Shown here: in pieces, positions 25,137 through 33,151 of the stretch
How the letters are laid out: each line of letters opens with the position of its first letter
How positions within the stretch are numbered: position 1 is the stretch's first letter
Assembly: GCA_022568135.1 (NCBI GenBank)
Contig: JADFFQ010000014.1
Span: 1 to 64,000 of the forward strand
Origin: Planctomycetota bacterium
GTDB taxonomy: Bacteria > Planctomycetota > Phycisphaerae > Phycisphaerales > SM1A02
Direction of reading: 5' to 3'
DNA: 64,000 nt
Translations under genes and position numbers: made by a program
The notes under the pieces: generated by a model
Told to the model about the DNA's origin: nothing
The model's input: the letters and a program-made list of their open reading frames with translations, nothing else
Databases searched by the model: none

Positions 25137-26684
25137 TCACCCGGTCTGATCCGACGGTGCCGGGGGGTCTTTCGCCTGTTCATAGCCGACGTCGAGCACG
25201 TCGATTTCGAGATTGCCCATCAACAGCAGGGTCGAGGCGAGCTCGGACCCGAGCCCGCCGTCGCCGAGGCGAGCGGTCGCGATAAGGACGTGCGCGGCGT
25301 GGTAGCGGCTCGGAAGCGTCGCATCGAAATCAACCCATGACCCGTCGATCAGTGCCTGGGTCCACATGTGCCAGCCAAAGATGTCGCGCTCGCCGAGGAA
25401 CGAATCCACGTAGATCAGTCCGATGGCGACGCGGGCCGGAACCTTCTGGGCCCGCAGCATCGCGCACAGGAGCACCGCGTGCTCGGAGCAGTCGCCGGTC
25501 TTCATCCGAGCCGTTTCCGAGGCCGTAGCAAACGCGGTATCCAGGGATTTCACATTCACGTGGCGGTGAACCAAGGCCCGCATCGCTTCCGCCCTGGCCA
25601 TTGGATCGTCGCCGGCGTCACGGACCGCACCGGCTGCCAGCTTCTGAATCAAGTCGTCTGTCGAATCGACCATCGCGGACCACTCCAGATACGACGCGTC
25701 GCTCGCCTCGGCGGCGCCGGCCGGCTGGTTGTGGTTGATGTCGATGGTGACCGTGGCCGTGGTTGGGTCGTCACCCGCCGCAAACCGCTGGGCGCCGGCG
25801 GTCGGAAGCTCGGGCATCGTCCCTTCTTGCACGTGCAGCCGAAGCGTGGCGGTCGTGCAAGCCCGCGCATTGTCGATGGGCGGTTTGGGCTTGATGAAGG
25901 TCTTGACCAACAGTTCAACTCCCCCGCCCTCGGCCAGCGCGTCAGCCTTCGTCGCGATCCGTGTGATCATCTTTCCAAACGCGGGGACCCGCAGCTCCTC
26001 ATAGACCAGATATCCGTCGGTGGAGTACTTCTCCAGGGCTGGGATCGGCAGGAGACTGTTGGTTGTCGTCCAGACGTTGACGGGGATGGTCCGTCCATCG
26101 AACTCGAACTCCTCCACGCCAACGTACTCGTGGCGAACCTCAAAGGGATCGAGGCCGTTCTGGGCGTCGATGGTGCGATAGGTGATCTGCTTCGCCCCGG
26201 CTTGGTGTCGTTGGAGCCAATAGCGCTGCGCCGCCATCGGCGGCAGCCAGGTTCCTTCGGGAAGCGGTCGCTCTTTGCGCGTTTCCCGCTCTCCCTGGCG
26301 TGTGATCTGAACAACGTGGTCCTCCTCGAACCGCCACTCGGTATCGACCGGTTGCAGCCCGGTGGTTCCAACGGACCGCATGGTGAGGGGTTGGCCCGCG
26401 TGCGTTTCAAGGAAGGTTGACCGAAGCTCGATATTCGTCTGGGTGCTCCCGCGACCGATGCGCAGATGGACTTCGGTCGCTGTGCGATAGCGGTCGCCAT
26501 CGGAGTGAACGGAGTTGAACATCCACCCGGCCTTGGCGCCGGCCATCTGGACCGTGTACCAATGCTCTTGGACGAGCTGCCAGTCGGCAACAGTGTTGTC
26601 GGCCTGGGCGTATGCCGGCGCCACAGAAGCCGCCAGCAGAAGCAACCACAAGCAAATGGCTGTCCAATGTCGATCACGGGTCAT
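25137..26684 (-). CDS. Exported transglutaminase-like (cysteine protease fold) protein
   Basis: 515 residues with a signal peptide (hydrophobic LWLLLLAASVAPAYAQ). Residues about 30-330 are a beta-rich N-terminal region. Residues about 365-460 are a transglutaminase core with the catalytic triad Cys399 (MKTGDCSEHAVLL), His439 (IFGWHMW) and Asp454 (VDFDATL). Such proteins act in the periplasm as peptidases or amidases, and rarely as crosslinkers; the substrate is unknown. It is alone on its transcript, with a repeat-rich gap upstream. Confidence 0.88.
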   Translation of the reverse strand: MTRDRHWTAICLWLLLLAASVAPAYAQADNTVADWQLVQEHWYTVQMAGAKAGWMFNSVHSDGDRYRTATEVHLRIGRGSTQTNIELRSTFLETHAGQPLTMRSVGTTGLQPVDTEWRFEEDHVVQITRQGERETRKERPLPEGTWLPPMAAQRYWLQRHQAGAKQITYRTIDAQNGLDPFEVRHEYVGVEEFEFDGRTIPVNVWTTTNSLLPIPALEKYSTDGYLVYEELRVPAFGKMITRIATKADALAEGGGVELLVKTFIKPKPPIDNARACTTATLRLHVQEGTMPELPTAGAQRFAAGDDPTTATVTIDINHNQPAGAAEASDASYLEWSAMVDSTDDLIQKLAAGAVRDAGDDPMARAEAMRALVHRHVNVKSLDTAFATASETARMKTGDCSEHAVLLCAMLRAQKVPARVAIGLIYVDSFLGERDIFGWHMWTQALIDGSWVDFDATLPSRYHAAHVLIATARLGDGGLGSELASTLLLMGNLEIDVLDVGYEQAKDPPAPSDQTG

Positions 26685-26730
26685 GGCTCGCCTTCCGAAG
26701 ATTAGGAGTTCCCGACGGACAGAGGACTCA

Positions 26731-26854
26731 ACACGGAGGACACGGAGAAAAGACCATGGCTTCGGCTCATCTTTACCCTGGGCACAGATCCTCGCATCCG
26801 CTTCGTTTCTTGTCGAGGAAGTCTCCCTCTGTGTTCTCCGTGTTCTCCGTGGTT
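26731..26854. repeat. Nonamer repeats in inverted pair (tract G)
   Basis: 26731-26748 holds ACACGGAGG then ACACGGAGA; 26828-26854 holds TCTGTGTTC, TCCGTGTTC, TCCGTGGTT, the reverse complement of the same 9-bp unit. The two arms face each other across ~80 nt between lysS and the transglutaminase gene. Same family as the tracts at 34127 and 34228. Confidence 0.75.
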
Positions 26855-26899
26855 CATTTTTCGCGGGGTTTTCCAGAGGAATCGTAGGGCATCAGGCAT

Positions 26900-28573
26900 T
26901 CATTGAGGACGCAGGAGAGGGAACAGAATCACATCGCGGATGCTGGTGGAGTTGGTCAGGAGCATCACAACGCGGTCGATACCCAGGCCCAAGCCGCCGG
27001 CCGGGGGCATCCCCACGCGCAGCGCGTGCAGGAAGTCCTCGTCACGGGATCGAAACGTCTGCACCTCCTCATCCGCCCCCCGCAACTGCTGGAGAAACTT
27101 CGCCCGCTGTACCTGGGGATCGTTGAGCTCGGTGTAGGCGGTTCCGATTTCCATGCCGCCGATGAGCAGCTCCCATCGCTCGCAAAGCTCCGGTTGATCG
27201 CGCTGAGGGCGGGTCAGCGGCGAGACGGCGCTGGGGTAGTCGGTCACGAACGTGGGCCGGCTCGGGTCGATCGCCGACTCGGCACATCGCTCGTAGACCT
27301 CGTTGACCACAAGCCAATCGTCGAGCCTGGCTTCGTTCTTAAGCTCCATCTCGCGGGCCTTGGCGCGGACCTTGTTGAAGTCGCCCATCGCAAAGCCCAG
27401 CGTCCGTTCGAAAAGGTCTCCATAGCTGACCCGTTCAAAGGGTCGGCGATAGTCGATCATGACCTCGCCAAACGGCAGGGCTACCGCTGCGTCCCTTGGT
27501 GCGTTCGTGGCTTTGTGGCTATGACCCGGGGCTTCCTCGTCCGTCTTCGGCGACCCGGACCTTCCTCGTCCGCCTCCGGCGGACTCGTCAGGTCCGGCTT
27601 GCTGGGCGTCAATCGCAAGGTCGTGCACCAGCGACTCGGTCAGTTCCAGCATCGACCAACAGTCGCCGAACGCCTCGTATGCCTCCATCTGGGTGAATTC
27701 GGGATTGTGCTGGCGGTCGATGCCTTCATTGCGGAAGCTGCGGCCGATCTCATACACCTTGGGCAGACCGCCGACCAGGAGGCGCTTGAGATACAGCTCC
27801 GGAGCGATCCGGAGGTACAGATCGAGGCCCAGCGCGTTGTGGTGCGTTCGAAACGGCCGGGCCGCAGCTCCGCCGGCGATCGGCTGCATCATCGGCGTCT
27901 CCACCTCCATGAACCCGCGCTGGTGCATGAACCGCCGAATTCGGCTGACCAGCTTCGACCGCAGCTCAAACACGCGCATCGTCTGCGGGTTCGCATACAT
28001 ATCCACGTAACGATGGCGGTAGCGCAGCTCGGCATCGGCCAGGCCGTGGTACTTCTCAGGCGGCGGCGCGAGCGACTTGCAATGCACGTCAAAGCGGTCG
28101 GCCCAGATGCAGATTTCACCTTTTTGCGTCATGCCCACCGGCCCCTCGGCGACCACGATATCGCCATAGTCCAGGGTCTTGGCGATCTCGAACATCGGCG
28201 GGTCCAGGTCGGCTTTGGAGACGCTGATCTGCAAATCGCCGCTGTGGTCGCGAAGGACGAGGAAGACCAGCTTGCCCATCGCGCGGTGCTGGATGCACCG
28301 CCCGGCCACGCGGGCCCGGGCACGCTGATCCACCGCCGCCGCGCTCGGGTCAGTCTTTACAGCTTCCCGGGACCGGCCATATTCCTCATGCGCGGCCTGA
28401 TCGAAGATCGCCCGAGCCTCGGCCAGCGAGATAAGCCCATCGACTCGGCGGCCGTAGGGCTCGATGCCGTATTGGTCGCGCCACCGACGAAGCTTGTCGA
28501 GCCGGGCGCGTTGCAACTGGTCCGGCTCAGCCTCATCGCAAGCCCCGGGCGAGATTTCAGCAGCGTCGGCCAT
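26900..28573 (-). CDS. lysS: Lysyl-tRNA synthetase, class II
   Basis: 557 residues from the ATG at 28573. An OB-fold anticodon-binding domain (GRCIQHRAMGKLVFLVLRDH, about 90-190) precedes the class II catalytic core with motif 1 (MHQRGFMEVETPMMQPIAGG), motif 2 (VYEIGRSFRNEGIDRQHNPE followed by FTQMEAYEAFGD) and motif 3 (GGLGLGIDRVVMLLTNSTSI). It loads lysine onto tRNA-Lys. Between motifs 2 and 3 there is an extra ~35-residue hydrophilic insertion (Gly/Ser/Asp/Glu-rich). The first ~30 residues are poorly conserved, so the start could be a little shorter. Confidence 0.96.
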   Translation of the reverse strand: MADAAEISPGACDEAEPDQLQRARLDKLRRWRDQYGIEPYGRRVDGLISLAEARAIFDQAAHEEYGRSREAVKTDPSAAAVDQRARARVAGRCIQHRAMGKLVFLVLRDHSGDLQISVSKADLDPPMFEIAKTLDYGDIVVAEGPVGMTQKGEICIWADRFDVHCKSLAPPPEKYHGLADAELRYRHRYVDMYANPQTMRVFELRSKLVSRIRRFMHQRGFMEVETPMMQPIAGGAAARPFRTHHNALGLDLYLRIAPELYLKRLLVGGLPKVYEIGRSFRNEGIDRQHNPEFTQMEAYEAFGDCWSMLELTESLVHDLAIDAQQAGPDESAGGGRGRSGSPKTDEEAPGHSHKATNAPRDAAVALPFGEVMIDYRRPFERVSYGDLFERTLGFAMGDFNKVRAKAREMELKNEARLDDWLVVNEVYERCAESAIDPSRPTFVTDYPSAVSPLTRPQRDQPELCERWELLIGGMEIGTAYTELNDPQVQRAKFLQQLRGADEEVQTFRSRDEDFLHALRVGMPPAGGLGLGIDRVVMLLTNSTSIRDVILFPLLRPQ

Positions 28574-28721
28574 GGGACTACGATGGTAGCCTGCGGTGCG
28601 CGAACCTGTCTTGCAAGGAGCCCCGGGCGGTATTGACCGCAGGCCTTGGAGATGCGACCGCAAACGCATGTCCGCTGCTCGAAATTGACCTCAACGTCTC
28701 GCCGGAGCCGAAGAGCGCACC

Positions 28722-29828
28722 ATGCCCAAGACGATCCAGCGCGTCGGCGTGCTTACCGGCGGGGGTGATTGCCCCGGCATCAACGCCGTCATTCGCGCCG
28801 TCACCAAGACCGCCATCTACCGCTACAAGGCCCGCGTCTTCGGAATCGAGGACGGCTTCCTCGGCCTCGTCGAGAACCGCATCGGCGAGCTGACCAGCAT
28901 ACACGTGTCCGGCATCCTCACCCGCGGGGGAACCATCCTCGGAACCAATAACCGCTGCAACCCAACCCGGTACTACACCGGGGACGACAAAGACGGCAAG
29001 CCGATCTTCACCAACGTCACCGGCCGCTGCCTGAAAACAATCGAGGCGAACCGACTCGATGCGCTGATCGTGATCGGGGGTGACGGCACGATGAGCTGCG
29101 CCGCCCCGATTGCCGAGGCCGGAGTGGATTGCATTGCCGTGCCCAAGACCATCGACAACGACGTCGTGGGCACCGACATCACCTTCGGATTCCTCACCGC
29201 GGTGTCCACGGCCACCGATGCCTTGGACCGGCTTCACTCCACCGCGATGAGCCACCACCGGGTGATGGTGTGCGAGGTGATGGGGCGCAACGCCGGGTGG
29301 ATCGCCCTGCATGCCGGGCTTGCCTCGGGCTCCGATGTCATCCTGATCCCGGAGATCCCCTACCGCATCGAGACGATTTGCGAGTTCGTCGAACGCCGAA
29401 TGCATCGTGGCTGGGGCTTCTCCATCATCGCCTGCGCCGAAGGGGCCAGGGCGGTGGACGGCCGACAGGTGGTGGCCGACGTCGATCCCACCAAGCCCGA
29501 ACCGGTGCGGCTCGGCGGCGTCGGGCAATGCCTGGCCCAGGAGATCGCTCAGCGCACCCAGATCGAGGCCCGCACGACCGTGCTGGGTTACATTCAGCGC
29601 AGCGGCACCCCCACCGCCGCCGATCGCGTCCTGGCCACCCAGTTCGGCCATCACGCCGTGGAGCTGATGATGAGCGGGGCGCGCAATCGAATGGTCGTCA
29701 TGCGCGACGGCCGGTTGGGCGATATCGACATCCGCTGCGCCGCGGACAAACAACGCCTGGTGCCGTTGGACGATCCGCTGCTCGCCGCCGCCCGGGCGGT
29801 GCGAACCTGCTTCGGCGACAAAGGATGA
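28722..29828 (+). CDS. 6-phosphofructokinase, mixed-substrate (ATP/PPi) group
   Basis: 368 residues, phosphorylates fructose 6-phosphate in glycolysis. N-terminal VGVLTGGGDCPGINAVIRAV, phosphoryl-donor site IGGDGTM (119-122 GGDG) and catalytic PKTIDNDVVGTD (141-152). In this family GGDG with a following Gly marks ATP enzymes, and GGDD with PKTIDND marks PPi enzymes; GGDG together with the Lys of PKTIDND is the combination of the actinobacterial-type group, in which both ATP- and PPi-users are known. The donor therefore cannot be decided from sequence. Divergent from lysS. Confidence 0.93.
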   Translation: MPKTIQRVGVLTGGGDCPGINAVIRAVTKTAIYRYKARVFGIEDGFLGLVENRIGELTSIHVSGILTRGGTILGTNNRCNPTRYYTGDDKDGKPIFTNVTGRCLKTIEANRLDALIVIGGDGTMSCAAPIAEAGVDCIAVPKTIDNDVVGTDITFGFLTAVSTATDALDRLHSTAMSHHRVMVCEVMGRNAGWIALHAGLASGSDVILIPEIPYRIETICEFVERRMHRGWGFSIIACAEGARAVDGRQVVADVDPTKPEPVRLGGVGQCLAQEIAQRTQIEARTTVLGYIQRSGTPTAADRVLATQFGHHAVELMMSGARNRMVVMRDGRLGDIDIRCAADKQRLVPLDDPLLAAARAVRTCFGDKG

Positions 29829-30035
29829 TCTGTGCACCCAGAGTCCACGCCGCGGCAGACTCTGCGCACGCGGGCGCGTCCTCGACCCACCGCGCGCGAA
29901 CGCGGCCACCCCACAGCACGCATCCTCCGGCCCGGCACGGGCCCGCTCGCAGGGTGACAAGACAGCTCAAAGTGAGCCGGAGCGTGCCGCCCCGGTGGGC
30001 CCCCGAATACCGCGTGGCTTCGTATCCCCCGCCCA

Positions 30036-31910
30036 TCAGAAGAAAACCCAGGGAAAGCTTTCCCTGGGCTTTGTCTCCTGGCTCATAGCCCTTTTCTCAC
30101 ACGCACGGGCCCCAGTTGGCCAGCAGCGCAAGCAGATCGAGGATGCCGACGGTACCGTCGCCGTCGCAGTCGGCCGGACAGAAACCACCCGCCGACACAG
30201 TCGCCCTGTTGCCCCCGACGGGATGTCGGCCTGGGCGGCGCAGCTCCGAATGGCCCCCTTCTCCTGTCCGGTGATCAGACCGGCGCGGCTCCATTCGTTT
30301 GTGAGATGGGCCACGCAGCTCACAAAGGCTCCATGGTTCGCCGCACCGTCCGCACATTCGGCAATCAAGTCCGCCATGGTGCAGCCGTCCTCGAAGAGCA
30401 GGTTCCCGACGCCGCTATCGCAACCGTCGATGACGATCGTGCCCGACAGATCGGAGTCGGGGCACGCATCTTCGTCGTCTGGAATGCCATCGTTGTCGGA
30501 ATCTTGCAACACAGGGACGCCGTCGAGGAACAGCACCCAGACCGCGCCATGGTTGAAGCCCCCATCGTCATCGTTGGCTGCCCCCACGGCCAGGTCGGCC
30601 ACGCCGTCGCCACCCAGGTCGCCCAGGGCGGCCACCGAGAAGGCGAATAAATCGCCATTATCGAGCATGCCAGTAAAGCCGCCTTCCCTGTCGCTGATCT
30701 TCTGGTGGGACTTCACGGTCCCGTCCGTGTTGAGGAACAAGATCCACACCGCGCCTCGGCTGCCGCCCCCGTCGTCATCGAGGTATGCACCCACGGCCAA
30801 ATCGCCCACCCCGTCGCCGTCCAGATCACCCAGCAAGACCATCGAGTTGCCGTAGAGATCCCAATCATCCAGTGTGCCGGTGAAGCCACCCTCCGTATCG
30901 CTGATCTTCTGGTGCGACTTCACCGTGCCGTCGGTGTTGAGGAAAAGCAGCCACACGGCACCGCGGTTCTCGCCCCCATCGTCATCCTCGAATGCCCCCA
31001 CGGCCAGGTCGGCCACGCCGTCGCCATCCAGATCATCCAGCGAGGCCACCGAGACACCGAACTGATCGTCTTTATCCAGGGTGCCGGTGAAGCCGCCTTG
31101 GGTGGAGCTGATCTTCTGGTGGGCTTTGACTGTGCCGTCGGTATTGAGGAACAGAATCCACACCGCACCGCGGTCGTTGGAAGGCAAAATGCCCCCGTCG
31201 TCATCGAGCGGTGCCCCTACGGCCAGGTCACCGACTCCGTCCCCGTCGAGATCACCCAGGGTGGCCACCGAGATGCCGAAGAGATCGGAATTCTCCAGGA
31301 TGCCAGTGAAGCCGCCTTGGGTGTCGCTGATTTTCTGGTGCGAATTCACCGTCCCATTGGCGTTGAGGAACAGGATCCACACGGCACCGTGGGCATTGCC
31401 CCCGTCGTCATCGAGGAATGCCCCCACGGCCAGGTCGGCCACGCCGTCACCATCCAGATCACCCAGCGAGGCCACCGAGCGGCCAAACTCGTCGAAATCA
31501 TCCAGCGTGCCGGTGAAACCGCCTTCGGTGTCGCTGATCTTTTGGTGGGACTTCACCGTTCCCTCTGCGTTGAGGAACAGCACCCACACCGCACCGTGGG
31601 CATCGCCCCCGTCGTCATCGTGCTGTGCCCCCACGACCAGGTCGACGATGCCGTCGCTATCGAGATCTCCCAGCGCGGCCACATTGATGCCGAAGTTATC
31701 GGCGTCTTCCAGCGTGCCGGTGAAGCCGCCTTGGGTGTCGCTGATCTTCTGATGCGACAGCACCCAGCCGGGCCCGCCAGGGCCGGCCGTGGGCGGCTCG
31801 GCCAGGGCGCTGCTTGCAGTCACGAGGGCAAAGGCTACGCCAAGTGCGAGGGGGCAGACAAACCACGCTACCTTGCGGCGGGGGAGGCCGGCGTCAACGA
31901 CAGATCTCAT
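30036..31910 (-). CDS. Exported FG-GAP repeat protein, dockerin tail out of frame
   Basis: 624 codons as read. A signal peptide (residues ~14-38, LALGVAFALVTASSALA) is followed by six beta-propeller FG-GAP repeats of 69-73 residues (53-467), each with HQKISDT, GDLDGDGVADLAVGA and GAVWILFLN. A linker with DSDNDGIPDDEDACPDS (thrombospondin type 3-like calcium motif) follows, then a Cys-containing domain ending near SCAAQADIPSG. After that the frame reads nonsense through the terminator, while a proper dockerin end lies one frame away (30097-30189). The frame break is best placed at the run of five C at 30212-30216. The start is an ATG with AGGAG upstream. Confidence 0.8.
   Translation of the reverse strand: MRSVVDAGLPRRKVAWFVCPLALGVAFALVTASSALAEPPTAGPGGPGWVLSHQKISDTQGGFTGTLEDADNFGINVAALGDLDSDGIVDLVVGAQHDDDGGDAHGAVWVLFLNAEGTVKSHQKISDTEGGFTGTLDDFDEFGRSVASLGDLDGDGVADLAVGAFLDDDGGNAHGAVWILFLNANGTVNSHQKISDTQGGFTGILENSDLFGISVATLGDLDGDGVGDLAVGAPLDDDGGILPSNDRGAVWILFLNTDGTVKAHQKISSTQGGFTGTLDKDDQFGVSVASLDDLDGDGVADLAVGAFEDDDGGENRGAVWLLFLNTDGTVKSHQKISDTEGGFTGTLDDWDLYGNSMVLLGDLDGDGVGDLAVGAYLDDDGGGSRGAVWILFLNTDGTVKSHQKISDREGGFTGMLDNGDLFAFSVAALGDLGGDGVADLAVGAANDDDGGFNHGAVWVLFLDGVPVLQDSDNDGIPDDEDACPDSDLSGTIVIDGCDSGVGNLLFEDGCTMADLIAECADGAANHGAFVSCVAHLTNEWSRAGLITGQEKGAIRSCAAQADIPSGATGRLCRRVVSVRPTATATVPSASSICLRCWPTGARACEKRAMSQETKPRESFPWVFF
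30043..30072. terminator. Palindromic terminator, copy 2
   Basis: 30-nt palindrome with the same core CCCAGGGAAAGCTTTCCC as at 22400 and one wobble position. On the minus strand it is followed by TTTTCTTCT-like sequence, as in an intrinsic terminator. It lies 24 nt after the dockerin frame stop at 30097 and also downstream of the phosphofructokinase gene, so it may serve both strands. Confidence 0.8.
30097..30189 (-). other. Dockerin tail in the -1 frame of the FG-GAP gene
   Basis: This frame reads GFCPADCDGDGTVGILDLLA then LLANWGPCV and a stop at 30097: one calcium-binding dockerin repeat of the Phycisphaerae C-terminal type. It is the expected end of the exported FG-GAP protein but is out of phase by one base. 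Either the gene is frameshifted, the sequence has an error at the C5 run, or the phase varies. Confidence 0.75.
30510..31754 (-). repeat. Six tandem ~207-bp coding repeats
   Basis: DNA repeats encoding the six FG-GAP units (69, 69, 69, 69, 66 and one of 73 residues). The third unit carries a 4-residue insertion (ILPSND region). The close similarity of units suggests recent duplication or gene conversion. They are coding and not a CRISPR array. Confidence 0.9.
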
Positions 31911-32116
31911 GGGAAGGCTCCTGTTCGTTTGGCGTTCCCAGGCCTGGCATGTGAATCCTCGCCAGGGGCTGGGTTGATCCTATGACGGGTGCGTGGGACG
32001 TACACGCCCCCTCATGGGTAGATATGCCGTTCGCCGGCCGATCCTGCGCGCGTTGGACATTTTTTTTTCACAAAGCCGGGGCGAGACCCTGCTATACGGC
32101 CGCCAGGGCTCAACGA

Positions 32117-32182
32117 TTATGGACACGGGCCCCAGTTGGCCAGCAGGATAAGTAGGTCGAGGATGCCGACGGCGCCGTCACG
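32117..32182 (-). pseudogene. Orphan dockerin end directly after the FkbM gene stop
   Basis: Read on the minus strand: RDGAVGILDLLILLANWGPC, Pro, stop. It starts at the codon right after the TGA of the FkbM-type gene (32185-32183) and in the same frame, but has no start of its own. The DNA closely matches the dockerin end at 30097. It is a remnant of a dockerin gene, or a tail lost by a stop mutation. Confidence 0.7.
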
Positions 32183-33058
32183 TCAGACCAGCTGCACCAG
32201 CTGCTTCGCCCGCCGCACCAGCGCCTCTTCTCGGGAGCAGACATAGACGTCGTTGCGCCCCATCCGGACGACCAGCTCGTAGCCACGGCTGGCCATCTCG
32301 CGTTGCAGGCGTGGATTGGCCCCGGCGGTCAGCTCCTCGATCAGAAGCACCCGGACCGCGTAGCGATCCAGATCGAACCCGTCCAGCAGATCCAACTCAT
32401 CGCCCTCGACATCCAGGACGGCGAAATCCACGGGAGCCGCCACATCGCCCAGCACCTGGTCCATATAGGACACCGGCACTTCGATCGGCGACGCCCCGCC
32501 CAGTTTCTTTCGGATCGCCCGCGGCTGAAACCGCCCGCCCACAATGAACGATGTGTCTTGCTTCAGGTCGTCGGCGCCCGACACCATGAATTTCGTGGTG
32601 CCGGCGCTGCCGCGGCGAGAGAGCGCCGCATGGACGACACGACTGTTCGGACGGCGCTCGGCGCACTTCCGACACCGCTGGGGCAGGGCCTCGATGAGCA
32701 CGCCGGTCCAACCCACCGCCTCGAAGATCGAGCTGACGCTGTAGTGGTACCCGTCGTAGGCACCGACTTCGACGAAGAAGCCGCGCTCCTGCCCACGAAA
32801 AAGATCCCAAAGGAACAAGTCCTCGCCCTGGCTCGCCCTGAACTCGATCGGAAGCGCGGGTGTCAGCCCCCGGGCACGCAACTCGCGCTCGATCTGCGCC
32901 TGGCGATCCGCGCGGATGTGGCACAGCAGCGCCCGCTGGACCGATTCCAGCTCGCGGAGCCGGCGGCGCTGCCGGCGGCGGATCGTCTCCACCCGGCGCC
33001 ACATGACGCCCACCACCAGCAGCACACCCATGAGGATGAAAAGGACAAGCATCTGCAT
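32183..33058 (-). CDS. FkbM family methyltransferase, membrane-anchored
   Basis: 291 residues from the ATG at 33058. It starts with a membrane anchor (MLVLFILMGVLLVVGVMW) and an Arg-rich helix, then an FkbM-type SAM-dependent methyltransferase fold: GFFVEVGAYDGYHYSVSSIF (SAM-binding loop), VPVSYMDQVLGDV and FAVLDVEGDELDLLDGFDLD. Such enzymes O-methylate sugars or lipids. The upstream open frame has no conserved content. It is the first gene of the surface-glycan region, divergent from the HAD gene; a dockerin fragment follows its stop. Confidence 0.85.
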   Translation of the reverse strand: MQMLVLFILMGVLLVVGVMWRRVETIRRRQRRRLRELESVQRALLCHIRADRQAQIERELRARGLTPALPIEFRASQGEDLFLWDLFRGQERGFFVEVGAYDGYHYSVSSIFEAVGWTGVLIEALPQRCRKCAERRPNSRVVHAALSRRGSAGTTKFMVSGADDLKQDTSFIVGGRFQPRAIRKKLGGASPIEVPVSYMDQVLGDVAAPVDFAVLDVEGDELDLLDGFDLDRYAVRVLLIEELTAGANPRLQREMASRGYELVVRMGRNDVYVCSREEALVRRAKQLVQLV

Positions 33059-33151
33059 CGGTCGAACAGGCCGCACAGACGCTACCGCGCCACTTCCAAG
33101 CCGCCAAGGGCCGCCCCCGGCGGCAGGGGGACCCAACGGCACGGACGGCGG

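Noticed and set aside
24781-25140. 119-codon minus-strand frame between nnrD and the transglutaminase gene
   Set aside because: No family, no ribosome binding site, composition unlike coding DNA here.
26903-28636. 577-codon plus-strand frame covering lysS
   Set aside because: Long antisense frames are expected in GC-rich codon usage; lysS motifs on the minus strand are unambiguous.
30510-31754. Regular repeats that might suggest a CRISPR array
   Set aside because: Unit length ~207 bp, continuous coding of FG-GAP blades, no spacers.
30705-31985. 426-codon plus-strand frame with repeats opposite the FG-GAP gene
   Set aside because: Its repeats only mirror the DNA repeats of the FG-GAP gene; there is no signal peptide or domain.
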